64,000 nt of DNA from Chitinophagales bacterium. GTDB lineage: Bacteria > Bacteroidota > Bacteroidia > Chitinophagales > JADIYW01. Shown in pieces: positions 43,870 to 52,409 of this stretch. The notes under the pieces are model-generated. The model was not told the DNA's origin. It was given only the letters and a program-made list of their open reading frames with translations, and made no database searches. The translations under genes were made by a program, and so were the position numbers. The stretch covers positions 43,271-107,270 of the forward strand of contig JAIBAX010000008.1 in the NCBI GenBank assembly GCA_019694955.1. Reading direction: 5' to 3'. Position 1 is the first letter of the stretch; every line of letters begins with the position of its first letter.

Positions 43870-44154
43870 TTATTGCCTATATGAATATGTTACTAAAAAT
43901 GAAGAATCATTCTTTGGCAAAGGAGTTTCTACCAAATATAACATTACTCCATCGTAGTCTTGATATTTCATATAGGAATAATAGTATGAATTGAAGCACA
44001 ATACTACATTGAATTCACTTTCACCAAAGTGCTTATCTCTGATTACAAATTTTTTAATCTCGGCTTCAACTTTATTAAAAAGAGTATCCTTAATTATTTC
44101 CTGCCCAAAAATCATACTTGGAAAAAAACAGAAAAGCAAAGCCAATTTATTCAT
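43870..44154 (-). CDS. Small secreted protein, unknown
   Basis: 94 residues: a signal peptide (MNKLALLFCFFPSMIFGQ) and a short Tyr-rich mature domain (FNSYYYSYMKYQDYDG). No family recognised. It is 17 bp upstream of the Imm26-like gene on the same strand and could share its transcript. Confidence 0.5.
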   Translation of the reverse strand: MNKLALLFCFFPSMIFGQEIIKDTLFNKVEAEIKKFVIRDKHFGESEFNVVLCFNSYYYSYMKYQDYDGVMLYLVETPLPKNDSSFLVTYSYRQ

Positions 44155-44261
44155 TAATCCACATTTTATTTCATCTAACTAATGTTTTGACAAGGCAAGT
44201 TTTGCTTACCCATAACAACACTTTTGCTAATCATTTCTTTTACACTCCATCAACAATAACA

Positions 44262-44687
44262 TCAATCATCCCTATTCTCACTAGAATAACTAGAAATGAA
44301 TGACATTTTATCATTAATCTTAAATTCATCTTTAATATTCGGAAATTTAGTGTAATTCTCAGTCTTTTCCCTTACAAATTCAACATATTTAACGAGGTAG
44401 TTATCTAATTCTTGTAGAGAGTAACACCTCATTTCTAAAATTGGTTTACTCCAATTAGAATTGTTAACTAATTTTATTTGAAAACTTCCTTTTTTATGCC
44501 ATCTATTTGCAGAATGCCATCCTATATCAATGATATATTGACCCTCACCAAATGCGATTGCCAATAAATCTTCTGTTAAAAAATCCTCCTGCTCATTTAA
44601 TGACAATGTAGTGCTTATATGGAAACAATCTAAAAATACCCAACCTTTGCCAAAATCAATCTCTGTATAAATAAATTTTCTTATCAT
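44262..44687 (-). CDS. Hypothetical protein, immunity-like
   Basis: 141 residues, no family recognised. It starts MIRKFIYTEIDFGKGWVFLD and contains AFGEGQYIIDIGWHSANRWHK; size, acidic C-terminus and context suit a cytoplasmic immunity protein. Upstream on the same strand lie two short fragments with the GCPF motif, as if a toxin tail had once preceded it. Confidence 0.5.
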   Translation of the reverse strand: MIRKFIYTEIDFGKGWVFLDCFHISTTLSLNEQEDFLTEDLLAIAFGEGQYIIDIGWHSANRWHKKGSFQIKLVNNSNWSKPILEMRCYSLQELDNYLVKYVEFVREKTENYTKFPNIKDEFKINDKMSFISSYSSENRDD

Positions 44688-44699
44688 TTTTTTCCTTTG

Positions 44700-44902
44700 T
44701 ATTACTGTATATCTTTTTTATATGCTGCTTTCGTAAAAGGACAACCTTGTACAGTTGTAAGACTATTAGTAGTAAATCATCCTAAAATTTTTTGACGTTT
44801 GCTTATGGATTTACCTTGATTTGCAGTAGAAAATAAACCATCATATAATAGCGTCCTAATAGGACAACCTCCACCGAAAACCGACAGCAATAGGCGATTT
44901 CT
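44700..44902 (-). pseudogene. Toxin-tail-like fragments with GGGCP and GCPF motifs
   Basis: On the minus strand, one stretch reads SPIAVGF and, after a single-base frame change in the T/A run at 44877-44880, GGGCPIRTLLYDGLF. A second, nearer the following gene, reads LTTVQGCPFTKAAYKKDIQ and ends at a stop just before the start at 44687. Neither has a start codon of its own. They look like decayed remnants of coding sequence upstream of an immunity-like gene. Confidence 0.45.
44862..44885 (-). repeat. Short repeat encoding VGFGGGCP, copy 2 (frameshifted)
   Basis: Same 23-nt core as 43191-43213 but with one additional A (plus strand), which breaks the GFGGGCP reading frame. Confidence 0.7.
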
Positions 44903-45874
44903 TCAACCTGTAGAATGTATTAATGCTCCAACACGAATCCCTTTTTCAACTAATTCATTATATTTCTTTACCGCAAAATCTGTTCTTAAAATGTGATAAG
45001 GTATATTTTTACTCTCAAGATATTCAATACATTCCTTTGTGACTTTCAGCATTTCTTTATATCCTGTTGATAATACCACAATTTCAGCATCTTGTGCAAG
45101 TAATTCAATCACATCGTTTTTTTGAATACCTGACTCATGCTTAGTTCCTGTTTCTTTCCAATTCCAACTTCTTGCTCCACTTGGAAAAATCTTAGCATCT
45201 TTAAATTTTTCTAATGACTCTATTTTTAATAGCCCCCATTCTACTTTTAATATTTTTGGTGAATTGAATCTAAAAGAGATATCACTTAAAACAATCCTAA
45301 AACCTAAATTATTTAAGACTGTTTCAGATGAAAGGTAATACCTCTGGCTATTTAAATCACTTTTATCTTTATAATAGCAAGTTTTAACCATTGAATTAAT
45401 AGAATTACCCACCCAATTAACTTTTACAGAATTATTATATTGCATATAATAATCTCTACACCATATTGCTTCACTTGAGATTAAATCATTTTCTTTATGT
45501 TGAATCTTAAATAAACCATATTGCATTTCACATGGAAGCTTAAAAAAATAATCTTCCGATAGTATTTCATAATAATGAACATTTAATTGATTGATAATTA
45601 AGCATGCATCTTGCCAAGACACTCCATTTCTGCCATCAATTTTATATTGTAATAATGTCTTTAAATTATTACTTAAATCATCTAAATTTATAAAGTCAGA
45701 AATCCAAAAACCTTTGTCAACCAAACTTTCTATACTTCTTGATTGATTGTTTTTATATTCTGTTGCAGTAACATTTCCAGCTTCTACCCATTTAAAATTA
45801 ATAAGCTTTTTAATATCGTAATGCTCTATCAAAAATGAATCACCTTTAACTATTTTATTCATATCAGAATTCAA
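44903..45874 (-). CDS. Protein with C-terminal Mth938-like domain
   Basis: 323 residues. The C-terminal 95 residues (GARSWNWKETGTKHESGIQK, VVLSTGYKEMLKV, YHILRTDFAVKKYNELVEKG, RVGALIHSTG) match the Mth938/DUF498 fold, which has no settled enzymatic role. The N-terminal 220 residues are unrecognised; they include ISDFINLDDLSNNLKTLLQY and a Trp/Tyr-rich middle. Located in the immunity-like island, it may be an immunity protein with a fused domain. Confidence 0.6.
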   Translation of the reverse strand: MNSDMNKIVKGDSFLIEHYDIKKLINFKWVEAGNVTATEYKNNQSRSIESLVDKGFWISDFINLDDLSNNLKTLLQYKIDGRNGVSWQDACLIINQLNVHYYEILSEDYFFKLPCEMQYGLFKIQHKENDLISSEAIWCRDYYMQYNNSVKVNWVGNSINSMVKTCYYKDKSDLNSQRYYLSSETVLNNLGFRIVLSDISFRFNSPKILKVEWGLLKIESLEKFKDAKIFPSGARSWNWKETGTKHESGIQKNDVIELLAQDAEIVVLSTGYKEMLKVTKECIEYLESKNIPYHILRTDFAVKKYNELVEKGIRVGALIHSTG

Positions 45875-46172
45875 ATTTTACACCCATCCCAAGTTTTAAC
45901 AAGGTTTGCTACCCTAAGATAGAAGTTTTTTGATTTAGTAGTTTGTTGGTTTATGATAAGTTTTAATTCTACCGATTCTTGTTTCATTCAGTGCCTTTTT
46001 ATCTAATTTTACTTGTAACATTTACTAGCTACTTAACATTGCTTCAATCTGTTGCTGTGTAAAGATTTCGTAGCAATCAGAAGGCAAATATGTAGTGACA
46101 ACAAATCGAATGACATTTTCTTTTTTATACAAATTCCTATTTCCTAAATTACTGTATTACTATCTACCACTT
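45875..46172 (-). other. Intergenic stretch with a C-terminal coding remnant
   Basis: No intact gene. The minus strand over 46025-46147 reads NLGNRNLYKKENVIRFVVTT and then LPSDCYEIFTQQQIEAMLSS followed by a stop, without a start codon. It is probably the tail of a lost protein directly upstream of the Mth938-domain gene. Confidence 0.45.
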
Positions 46173-46871
46173 TTAGGGTTGGGTATTAAAATCAGATTCC
46201 TCATAAAACCTGACACCTGTAATTTTATGCTCAGTTAAAATATCTTTTACTCGTTCCGATACGTAAAAAGAATCATCAAAATGTCCAATCCTAAATACGT
46301 CATAATCCCAAATATTAAATCCTTCTTTAAAATGATACCCATTCTTTGCTACTAATTTTAAGAAAATACTTTCAATGCAATTTTCCTAATACGCTTGTAT
46401 TACTCCCTCTCTGTTTGCAGGCACTATTGTATCTAATTCCGTAATATCTCCTAACATATCTTCAACTAATATAAAATTACTCTTTTCATAATCAATATAA
46501 TGTGTTAAATCGCTGTTAAAGAACATAAAATTATAACCAACGATTTGCTTGTCAATAATTTTAACAAATTGTATCTCTTTTAGATTGTATTCTTTCAAAA
46601 AATCACAAAAATTTTCTTTTAGTATAATACCATCTAAAGATAATGTTCCTTCATATAATACATCTGGCAGGGGCTTGTTTTTTTTCTTATATAATCGTAG
46701 CCAATCAATCGTATCATAGGGGTAGTTAGAATACTTATTTCGTTTAGTTAAATTAATTGGAGGGATATCCACCATTGCATGACAATCATTATCTAAACGA
46801 GGTATTAAGTTGTAAATCTTCATAAAAGAATTATTTTGATGGTTGTTTATATTTTCCGACAATATTTCCAA
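46173..46871 (-). pseudogene. Imm11/Imm43-like immunity protein interrupted by an in-frame TAG
   Basis: The frame from 46871 (a start at M17, 46823, is more likely) stops at TAG 46386-46388 after 161 codons. The same frame continues beyond it for 70 codons, reading NCIESIFLKLVAKNGYHFKE, YDVFRIGHFDDSFYVSERVK and ILTEHKITGVRFYEES, to a TAA at 46173-46175. The FYVSERVKDIL...GVRFYEE ending is what I would expect at the C-terminus of an Imm11-type protein, so the TAG is probably a nonsense mutation. Whether the truncated product works is unknown. Confidence 0.65.
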
Positions 46872-46898
46872 AAATTAAATTAAATATTAACCCTATTT

Positions 46899-46988
46899 TC
46901 AAATATAAGGATAATCAGTCTGGAAATAATGACGTTGCATTGGGAAGATGCGGATTTCTTCATCAATATCGTTTTCCAAAGCTGAATT
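46899..46988 (-). pseudogene. C-terminal fragment, possible polymorphic-toxin tail
   Basis: 29 open codons reading NSALENDIDEEIRIFPMQRH and then YFQTDYPYI before a TGA, 28 bp upstream of the Imm11-like gene on the same strand. The position is where a toxin C-terminus would end before its immunity gene. There is no start codon, and the family is not identified. Confidence 0.45.
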
Positions 46989-47061
46989 TTATGCCACTTT
47001 ATTTGGTTGTAAAGTTATTTTGCATCTTAAATAACTTGTTTATTACCAGTTTTAGTTTAGT

Positions 47062-47694
47062 TTATTCTTGGACAGCGCTTCGTGGAATATTCAATCCGGC
47101 TAATGGTATTTCAAATTCATGAAGTTCCTTAAATTTTAGAAATACTTTCTCGGGATAAATCGTTGCTTCTTCAATATTAAATTTGCTTAATTTGGCTGGC
47201 AAATTAATTTCTTTGTGAAAGATTGAATCTTTTACGTTTCCGATAAATAGAATTTTATTTGGTTTTGAATCTGTTTTATAAACAAAGAAATCATATTCTG
47301 ATTCATTTGTTTTATATGTTACATATTCATTAATTCCTGTATTTCCACATACAAATAAACTTCTGTAATTAAACCCATGCCCTCTTTCGAGTAATATTGT
47401 AGATGGGAATTTGTAATAGAATTTAGGTGTAATATATCCGTCTATATTAACAAAATTTTCTTCAATCTTGAAGGTTTTTTCTCCTATTTTGACATAAATA
47501 TGGTAAAATGAATCAATAAGTACATATTTCACTGCATCACCATCATCAAAAATTGTATCAAGGACAGAGAATTCAGGTATCTTATCACTACAATTTTGTT
47601 GCAATGTGTTAATATTTGATATCTTACTATCGTTATTTGTTGAACAACTAATAATAATAAGTATGCATGTAAAATAACTAAGAAATCTTACCAT
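47062..47694 (-). CDS. Putative lipoprotein, unknown
   Basis: 210 residues. The signal YFTCILIIISCSTNNDSK gives a lipobox with Cys at residue 17. The mature part is beta-rich (YHIYVKIGEKTFKIEENFVN, YVTYKTNESEYDFFVYKTDS) with no known motif. It lies at the end of the immunity-like island; some immunity proteins are lipoproteins, but nothing specific supports that here. Confidence 0.6.
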   Translation of the reverse strand: MVRFLSYFTCILIIISCSTNNDSKISNINTLQQNCSDKIPEFSVLDTIFDDGDAVKYVLIDSFYHIYVKIGEKTFKIEENFVNIDGYITPKFYYKFPSTILLERGHGFNYRSLFVCGNTGINEYVTYKTNESEYDFFVYKTDSKPNKILFIGNVKDSIFHKEINLPAKLSKFNIEEATIYPEKVFLKFKELHEFEIPLAGLNIPRSAVQE

Positions 47695-47882
47695 GTTTCA
47701 TTAAAGTCTTTATTTGGATAAATTTTTTCATATTCCACAAATGAATCATTAACATCATTGCCATAGCCTTTAAATATTTTTTATCAATAGTATTACCATT
47801 TTGACTCCCAAAAACAGTCAACCATAATTAACAGCCTACAAATAAACAAATGTATCATGTTTTCTTCAAATGCTGATTTCGC

Positions 47883-48179
47883 TTAAATAAAATTGAAGGC
47901 AATCAGAAAGATAACGAATAAGATTCCAAGAAGTGAGACGATAAAAAAACTGTCTGCAATAAGTTCGAATCTTCGTTCAAGTACATTATGTCGCGTTTTA
48001 ATAGAGATAAACTAGAAAAAACAAGAAAAGGTAAGCGCTACAGCGATGATAGACGTGAGTTCGTCAATAATGGAAGCTTCCGTCTTATCGCGAATATGCA
48101 GTGAAGTGATTACAAATAGGCAAAAACCCAATAGATTTGCCGCTGTACCGAGTATATGCTGAGAAGTGTTATTTGCCAT
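47883..48179 (-). pseudogene. Small membrane protein interrupted by an in-frame TAG
   Basis: From the ATG at 48179 the frame reads MANNTSQHILGTAANLLGFC and LFVITSLHIRDKTEASIIDE, then hits TAG at 48012-48014 (codon 56). It continues in the same frame with FISIKTRHNVLERRFELIAD and LLGILFVIFLIAFNF to TAA at 47883-47885. The 98-codon whole looks like a three-helix membrane protein. A single substitution (for example TCG to TAG) explains the break. It starts 9 bp after the glmS stop on the same strand. Confidence 0.72.
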
Positions 48180-48188
48180 AAACAACCG

Positions 48189-50036
48189 CTACTCTACTGT
48201 CACACTCTTTGCCAAGTTTCTTGGTTGGTCAACATCACAACCCCTCATTACTGCAATATGATATGATAATAGCTGGAGCGGTATCACACTAAGTAGTGGT
48301 GATAAAGGTTCTGCGGTGGCGGGGATTGGAATAGTAAATTCCGCCAATTTAGAGACTTCCTTATCATCTTCATTGACAATAGCGATGATGCGGCCTTTCC
48401 TGGATTTTACCTCTTCAATATTGCTGAGCACCTTCTCATAGTGTTCGATATTGGTAGCTACAACAAGTACCGGCATATTCTCATCAATGAGGGCAATTGG
48501 CCCGTGCTTCATTTCGGCGGCGGGATAGCCTTCAGCATGTATATAAGAAATTTCTTTCAACTTCAGTGCGCCTTCCAAGGCTACCGGGAAATTATAACCC
48601 CGACCCAGATAAAGGAAGTTGGTGGCGTCTTTGAATGTTTTAGCAATATTCTTGATGCGTTTATCCAACTTAAGGATTTCCTCAATTTTTGTAGAAATCT
48701 GCCCTAATTCTCCAACATACTGATGGAACAAAGATTTGGAGAGCGTTCCCTTTTTATAGGCCAGTTGCAGCGCCATCATAGCAAGGATGGTTACCTGAGT
48801 AGTAAAAGCTTTTGTAGAAGCGACGCCAATTTCAGGTCCCGCATGTGTGTACGATCCGGCATCTGTCATCCTAGAAATGGCAGAACCGACTACATTACAA
48901 ATGCCATAGGTGAGTGCGCCTTTCTTCTTGGCGAGTTCCAATGCCGCCTTCGTATCAGCCGTTTCACCGGATTGCGAGATGGCAATAACAATATCGTCTT
49001 CAAAAATAATTGGATTGCGGTACCTAAACTCGGAGGCATATTCTACCTCAACAGGAATGCGTGCTAAGTCTTCAATGAGATATTCGCCAATGAGGGAAGA
49101 GTGCCATGAAGTGCCACAGGCAACAAAGATAATCCTTCGAGCATTTATAAAAGTCTTCTCAAACTCATCTACGCCGCCCAGTTTTACAGTGAAATTATGC
49201 TTGTCAATTCTACCCCTGATAGCATTGGTGACGGCTTGTGGTTGTTCGAAAATCTCTTTCAGCATAAAGTGATCAAAACCACTTTTTTCTAATTCCTCCA
49301 GTTTATATTCCAATTCATCCACATATGGCGCGTGAAAAGTATTGTCTTTGATAGATTTAAGGGTGATTTCTCCATCCTTTGTCAAGGTAGCAATTTGACC
49401 ATCTTCCAAAAAAGAGACTTTTTTGGTGTGTTCCACCAGCGGTGAGCCATCTGAAGCGATATAAAACTCATTGTCTCCATAACCTATTACCATTGGGCTG
49501 CTTAATTTTGCAACCACTAGCCTGTCCGGCTCATCCATCGACATAACAATGATGGCATAAGCTCCGATAACACCTTGTAGTGCCAAGCGAACGGCCTCTT
49601 CAAGTTTTGCGCCCGTATTTTTTTGTACATCTTCAATTAAGTGTACCAATACTTCGGTATCTGTTTCAGAACTGAACTTATAGCCTCTATTAATTAGTTC
49701 TGCCTTTAAAGTGGTGTAATTCTCAATAATGCCGTTGTGAATCAAGGCAATATGACCACTGGTAGTAAAGTGCGGGTGGGCATTTACATCATTAGCTTCT
49801 CCGTGTGTGGCCCATCTTGTGTGACCAATACCAATATTCCCTTTTTTGGACTTGTCCTTAGTGAAATCTTCTAAGTTTTTTACCTTGCCTTTCTTCTTAT
49901 AAACATGTAAGTGATTGTGTTCGTCGAGTAATGCTACGCCGGCACTATCATATCCACGATATTCCAATCTTTTTAATCCATTAATGATAATAGGATAGGC
50001 TTCTTTCTGACCGATATATGCAACTATTCCACACAT
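48189..50036 (-). CDS. glmS: Glutamine--fructose-6-phosphate aminotransferase (isomerizing)
   Basis: Makes glucosamine-6-phosphate for UDP-GlcNAc. 615 residues: an N-terminal glutaminase starting MCGIVAYIG with catalytic Cys2, GHTRWATHGEAND, then two SIS isomerase domains (FVACGTSWHSSLIGEYLIED, ISQSGETADTKAALELAKKK) and the canonical C-terminus DQPRNLAKSVTVE. The TAG stop falls exactly at the conserved family end, showing that TAG is an ordinary stop in this genome. The product feeds MurA and polysaccharide synthesis. Confidence 0.97.
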   Translation of the reverse strand: MCGIVAYIGQKEAYPIIINGLKRLEYRGYDSAGVALLDEHNHLHVYKKKGKVKNLEDFTKDKSKKGNIGIGHTRWATHGEANDVNAHPHFTTSGHIALIHNGIIENYTTLKAELINRGYKFSSETDTEVLVHLIEDVQKNTGAKLEEAVRLALQGVIGAYAIIVMSMDEPDRLVVAKLSSPMVIGYGDNEFYIASDGSPLVEHTKKVSFLEDGQIATLTKDGEITLKSIKDNTFHAPYVDELEYKLEELEKSGFDHFMLKEIFEQPQAVTNAIRGRIDKHNFTVKLGGVDEFEKTFINARRIIFVACGTSWHSSLIGEYLIEDLARIPVEVEYASEFRYRNPIIFEDDIVIAISQSGETADTKAALELAKKKGALTYGICNVVGSAISRMTDAGSYTHAGPEIGVASTKAFTTQVTILAMMALQLAYKKGTLSKSLFHQYVGELGQISTKIEEILKLDKRIKNIAKTFKDATNFLYLGRGYNFPVALEGALKLKEISYIHAEGYPAAEMKHGPIALIDENMPVLVVATNIEHYEKVLSNIEEVKSRKGRIIAIVNEDDKEVSKLAEFTIPIPATAEPLSPLLSVIPLQLLSYHIAVMRGCDVDQPRNLAKSVTVE

Positions 50037-50134
50037 GTGATGATATATAAAATTTTTAAATAATGTGTAAAATCTATGCCATACTTAATGTTATAAAAAG
50101 AAGAAATTATTACCGCCAAGTTAATAAATCTTTT

Positions 50135-51472
50135 CTAATTAAGTGTGGTATATTTTAAATTTAACTTCATTTTGTACTTGGGATTTGGGTTATTACTGCC
50201 GCCAATCATCAGCCTATATGGGGGCAAATTGTTCAAATTGAAAGTTGAAGATTTTGAAACAATGGGCGACGTCATGATATAAATACCTTTGTTTTCTTCT
50301 TTCTCCAAGACAACATCTTGTAAGAAGGTGGTAATATTTATCTTATAGGTATAGATTTTTCTTCCAAACTCATCTTTTGTAGAATCGGCAAAACCACCTA
50401 CATTTGAAGCTTGAATGCCACTAAAATTGGTAGGTAAATCGGCAGAATCATTTCTTAAAACATATAAGAGATTCGGTGGTGAGATAATTTCACTTTGCGC
50501 ATCATATATCTGGCTTACGACTAATTCAGCTTTATTAATAGCGATTGTTCCATAATTCTTGATCGTTGGGAACTGCACCCAAGTACGTACACCTGATTGT
50601 CCTTGAATGTAATTTATTTCATCGCCATTGGGTAATCCCGAATTAATAGAACTTGCTACGACGGTACCTGCATAGCTGTGTTGGAATTTATTAAAAGTAT
50701 TGATGTTTGCATATAAAGGATAGTCTCTGGTCAAAGAATCATCTTTATCTGTATGGTAATAAACGACTAGTTTTGACTTGAGGTTGGTGGTGCTGATTTG
50801 CGCCATGCCATTCCCTGATGATCCTTCCGGCGTAATGTAAATACCGGGGAGATAGTTAAGGAAGTTGGATGTTGAAGACATGGTATTGGATCCCCATTGA
50901 CTTACCAACGAGTAGGCAAAGAAATTAGACATCTTAATCCTAAGAAGATTCGTAGAACCTGATGTATCACTATAACCGACTTTTGTTTTTATGGTAGGCT
51001 TAAAATAAACATTTTCGGCACGCCCTATTTCTGTAAACGCTTCTGGTGTTTCGTTTGAATAATGAGCAGTGTCCCAATCAAAATCAAGGTCTTGTTTGGT
51101 GACCTTGAAGTTTTGAGCAACATTGGTGTCACCATAGAATCCGGTATAATACAGATATAAAACCGCAGAGTCAACATAATAATTGGGAAGTGTATCTTTT
51201 ATACCTAACACAATACCCAGCTGGCACAATATGGAAGCACTGCTTTTGCCGAACAGTGGGTCATTAATCGTTCCAAGCATGTTAGCGGCTAATTTATCTG
51301 ATCTTAAATTTACATCATATTGCGTCTGAGATAAAATAGTTGTTGTGTCATTGAAGATAAGATTTAAATCATCATCACCCGGCAAAATTCCTGTTCCTAC
51401 ATTACTGGGTTTTTTACAACCGAAGAAACTAAGCAATATAACTATGAAAAGGATAGATCTTGAAATGCTCAT
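50135..51472 (-). CDS. DUF4270 family lipoprotein
   Basis: 445 residues. The lipoprotein signal SRSILFIVILLSFFGCKKPS is followed by the DUF4270 beginning VGTGILPGDDDLNLIFNDTT and a long beta-rich body ending PPYRLMIGGSNNPNPKYKMK. The family is nearly restricted to Bacteroidota, outer-membrane associated and of unknown function. It begins 5 bp after the GT5 gene, so the two are co-transcribed. Confidence 0.88.
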   Translation of the reverse strand: MSISRSILFIVILLSFFGCKKPSNVGTGILPGDDDLNLIFNDTTTILSQTQYDVNLRSDKLAANMLGTINDPLFGKSSASILCQLGIVLGIKDTLPNYYVDSAVLYLYYTGFYGDTNVAQNFKVTKQDLDFDWDTAHYSNETPEAFTEIGRAENVYFKPTIKTKVGYSDTSGSTNLLRIKMSNFFAYSLVSQWGSNTMSSTSNFLNYLPGIYITPEGSSGNGMAQISTTNLKSKLVVYYHTDKDDSLTRDYPLYANINTFNKFQHSYAGTVVASSINSGLPNGDEINYIQGQSGVRTWVQFPTIKNYGTIAINKAELVVSQIYDAQSEIISPPNLLYVLRNDSADLPTNFSGIQASNVGGFADSTKDEFGRKIYTYKINITTFLQDVVLEKEENKGIYIMTSPIVSKSSTFNLNNLPPYRLMIGGSNNPNPKYKMKLNLKYTTLN

Positions 51473-51477
51473 ACTGA

Positions 51478-52287
51478 TTAGTTCAATAAAGATTTATAAA
51501 ATTCCAGATATTTAGTAGTTAGGTCTTCTAAAGAAGGATGGTCAAGGAGATTTTTATCTGGATGCTCACTTAACAATGCTTCAGCGTAAGATATGTCGGT
51601 AGCACCTTTTACTAAGGCATCGGCATATTGAGCAGCGCCTTTTTGCAATCCTATGAAATCCAATGATTTAAAGGCATCTAATTCGCTATCACTAATTTCC
51701 TTACTAATCAAAGCTTTTTGCAAAAGATTGCCGTTTAGTGTTTCGTCAAAACTTTTCTCATACAAACTATATACCACTTTTGAATTGCTGAAAACTGGGT
51801 CTTTTGCATAGGCAGTTTTTATAAATGCCGGAATTAGGCTAGTCATCCAGCCATGGCAGTGGATAATACTTGGTGGCCAGCCAAACTTCTTGACAGTTTC
51901 AAGTACCCCTTTACAGAAAAATACCATTCTTTCGGCATTGTCATCATAAAAGGTCTCATTGTCATCATTGAATACAGTCTTTCTTTTGAAATATTCATCA
52001 TTATCCAAAAAATAAACCTGAATGCGCGCACCCGGTAGGGAGGCTACTTTGATGATTAAAGGGATATCTTCATCATCAATAATGATATTCATACCGGAAA
52101 GTCGAACCACTTCATGTAAACGGTTTCTTCTTTCATTTATTATTCCGAACCTTGGCATTAAGACACGTACTTCCATGCCACCATCTTGAGTACTGATTGC
52201 GGTTCTTCTTACGAGATCCGCCATTTCTGTAATAAGTAAGTAGGGATCCATCTCCTGAGCCACTAATAACACACGCTTTTTTTCCAT
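51478..52287 (-). CDS. GT5 glycogen/starch synthase N-terminal domain protein
   Basis: 269 residues beginning MEKKRVLLVAQEMDPYLLIT, with GMEVRVLMPRFGIINERRN and SIIHCHGWMTSLIPAFIKTA, the N-terminal half of a glycogen-synthase fold. There is no C-terminal GT-B donor domain, no KxGGL motif, and the protein ends normally, so this is a stand-alone N-terminal domain. Such short proteins are common next to panC in Bacteroidota. Catalytic activity is doubtful without the second domain. Confidence 0.8.
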   Translation of the reverse strand: MEKKRVLLVAQEMDPYLLITEMADLVRRTAISTQDGGMEVRVLMPRFGIINERRNRLHEVVRLSGMNIIIDDEDIPLIIKVASLPGARIQVYFLDNDEYFKRKTVFNDDNETFYDDNAERMVFFCKGVLETVKKFGWPPSIIHCHGWMTSLIPAFIKTAYAKDPVFSNSKVVYSLYEKSFDETLNGNLLQKALISKEISDSELDAFKSLDFIGLQKGAAQYADALVKGATDISYAEALLSEHPDKNLLDHPSLEDLTTKYLEFYKSLLN

Positions 52288-52338
52288 TTAAATCCCGATT
52301 TATTAAGATTTCACAAATTGTTTACACTAAAATTCACG

Positions 52339-52346
52339 CAAAGGTA
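52339..52346 (-). promoter_or_regulatory. -7 promoter box on the minus strand for the GT5-DUF4270 genes
   Basis: The minus strand reads TACCTTTG, a TAnnTTTG match, 52 nt before the ATG of the GT5 gene. Confidence 0.4.
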
Positions 52347-52409
52347 CGAAATTTATACTTTGAAATCGATTGATAGACAATTTTAGATAGGTTAATAAAA
52401 CATAAAAAA

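Noticed and set aside
46386..48014. Possible reassignment of TAG as a sense codon, because two genes read through TAG
   Set aside because: GlmS ends with TAG exactly at the conserved KSVTVE terminus, and cysM and the Cys leader also end in TAG. Nonsense mutations are the simpler explanation.
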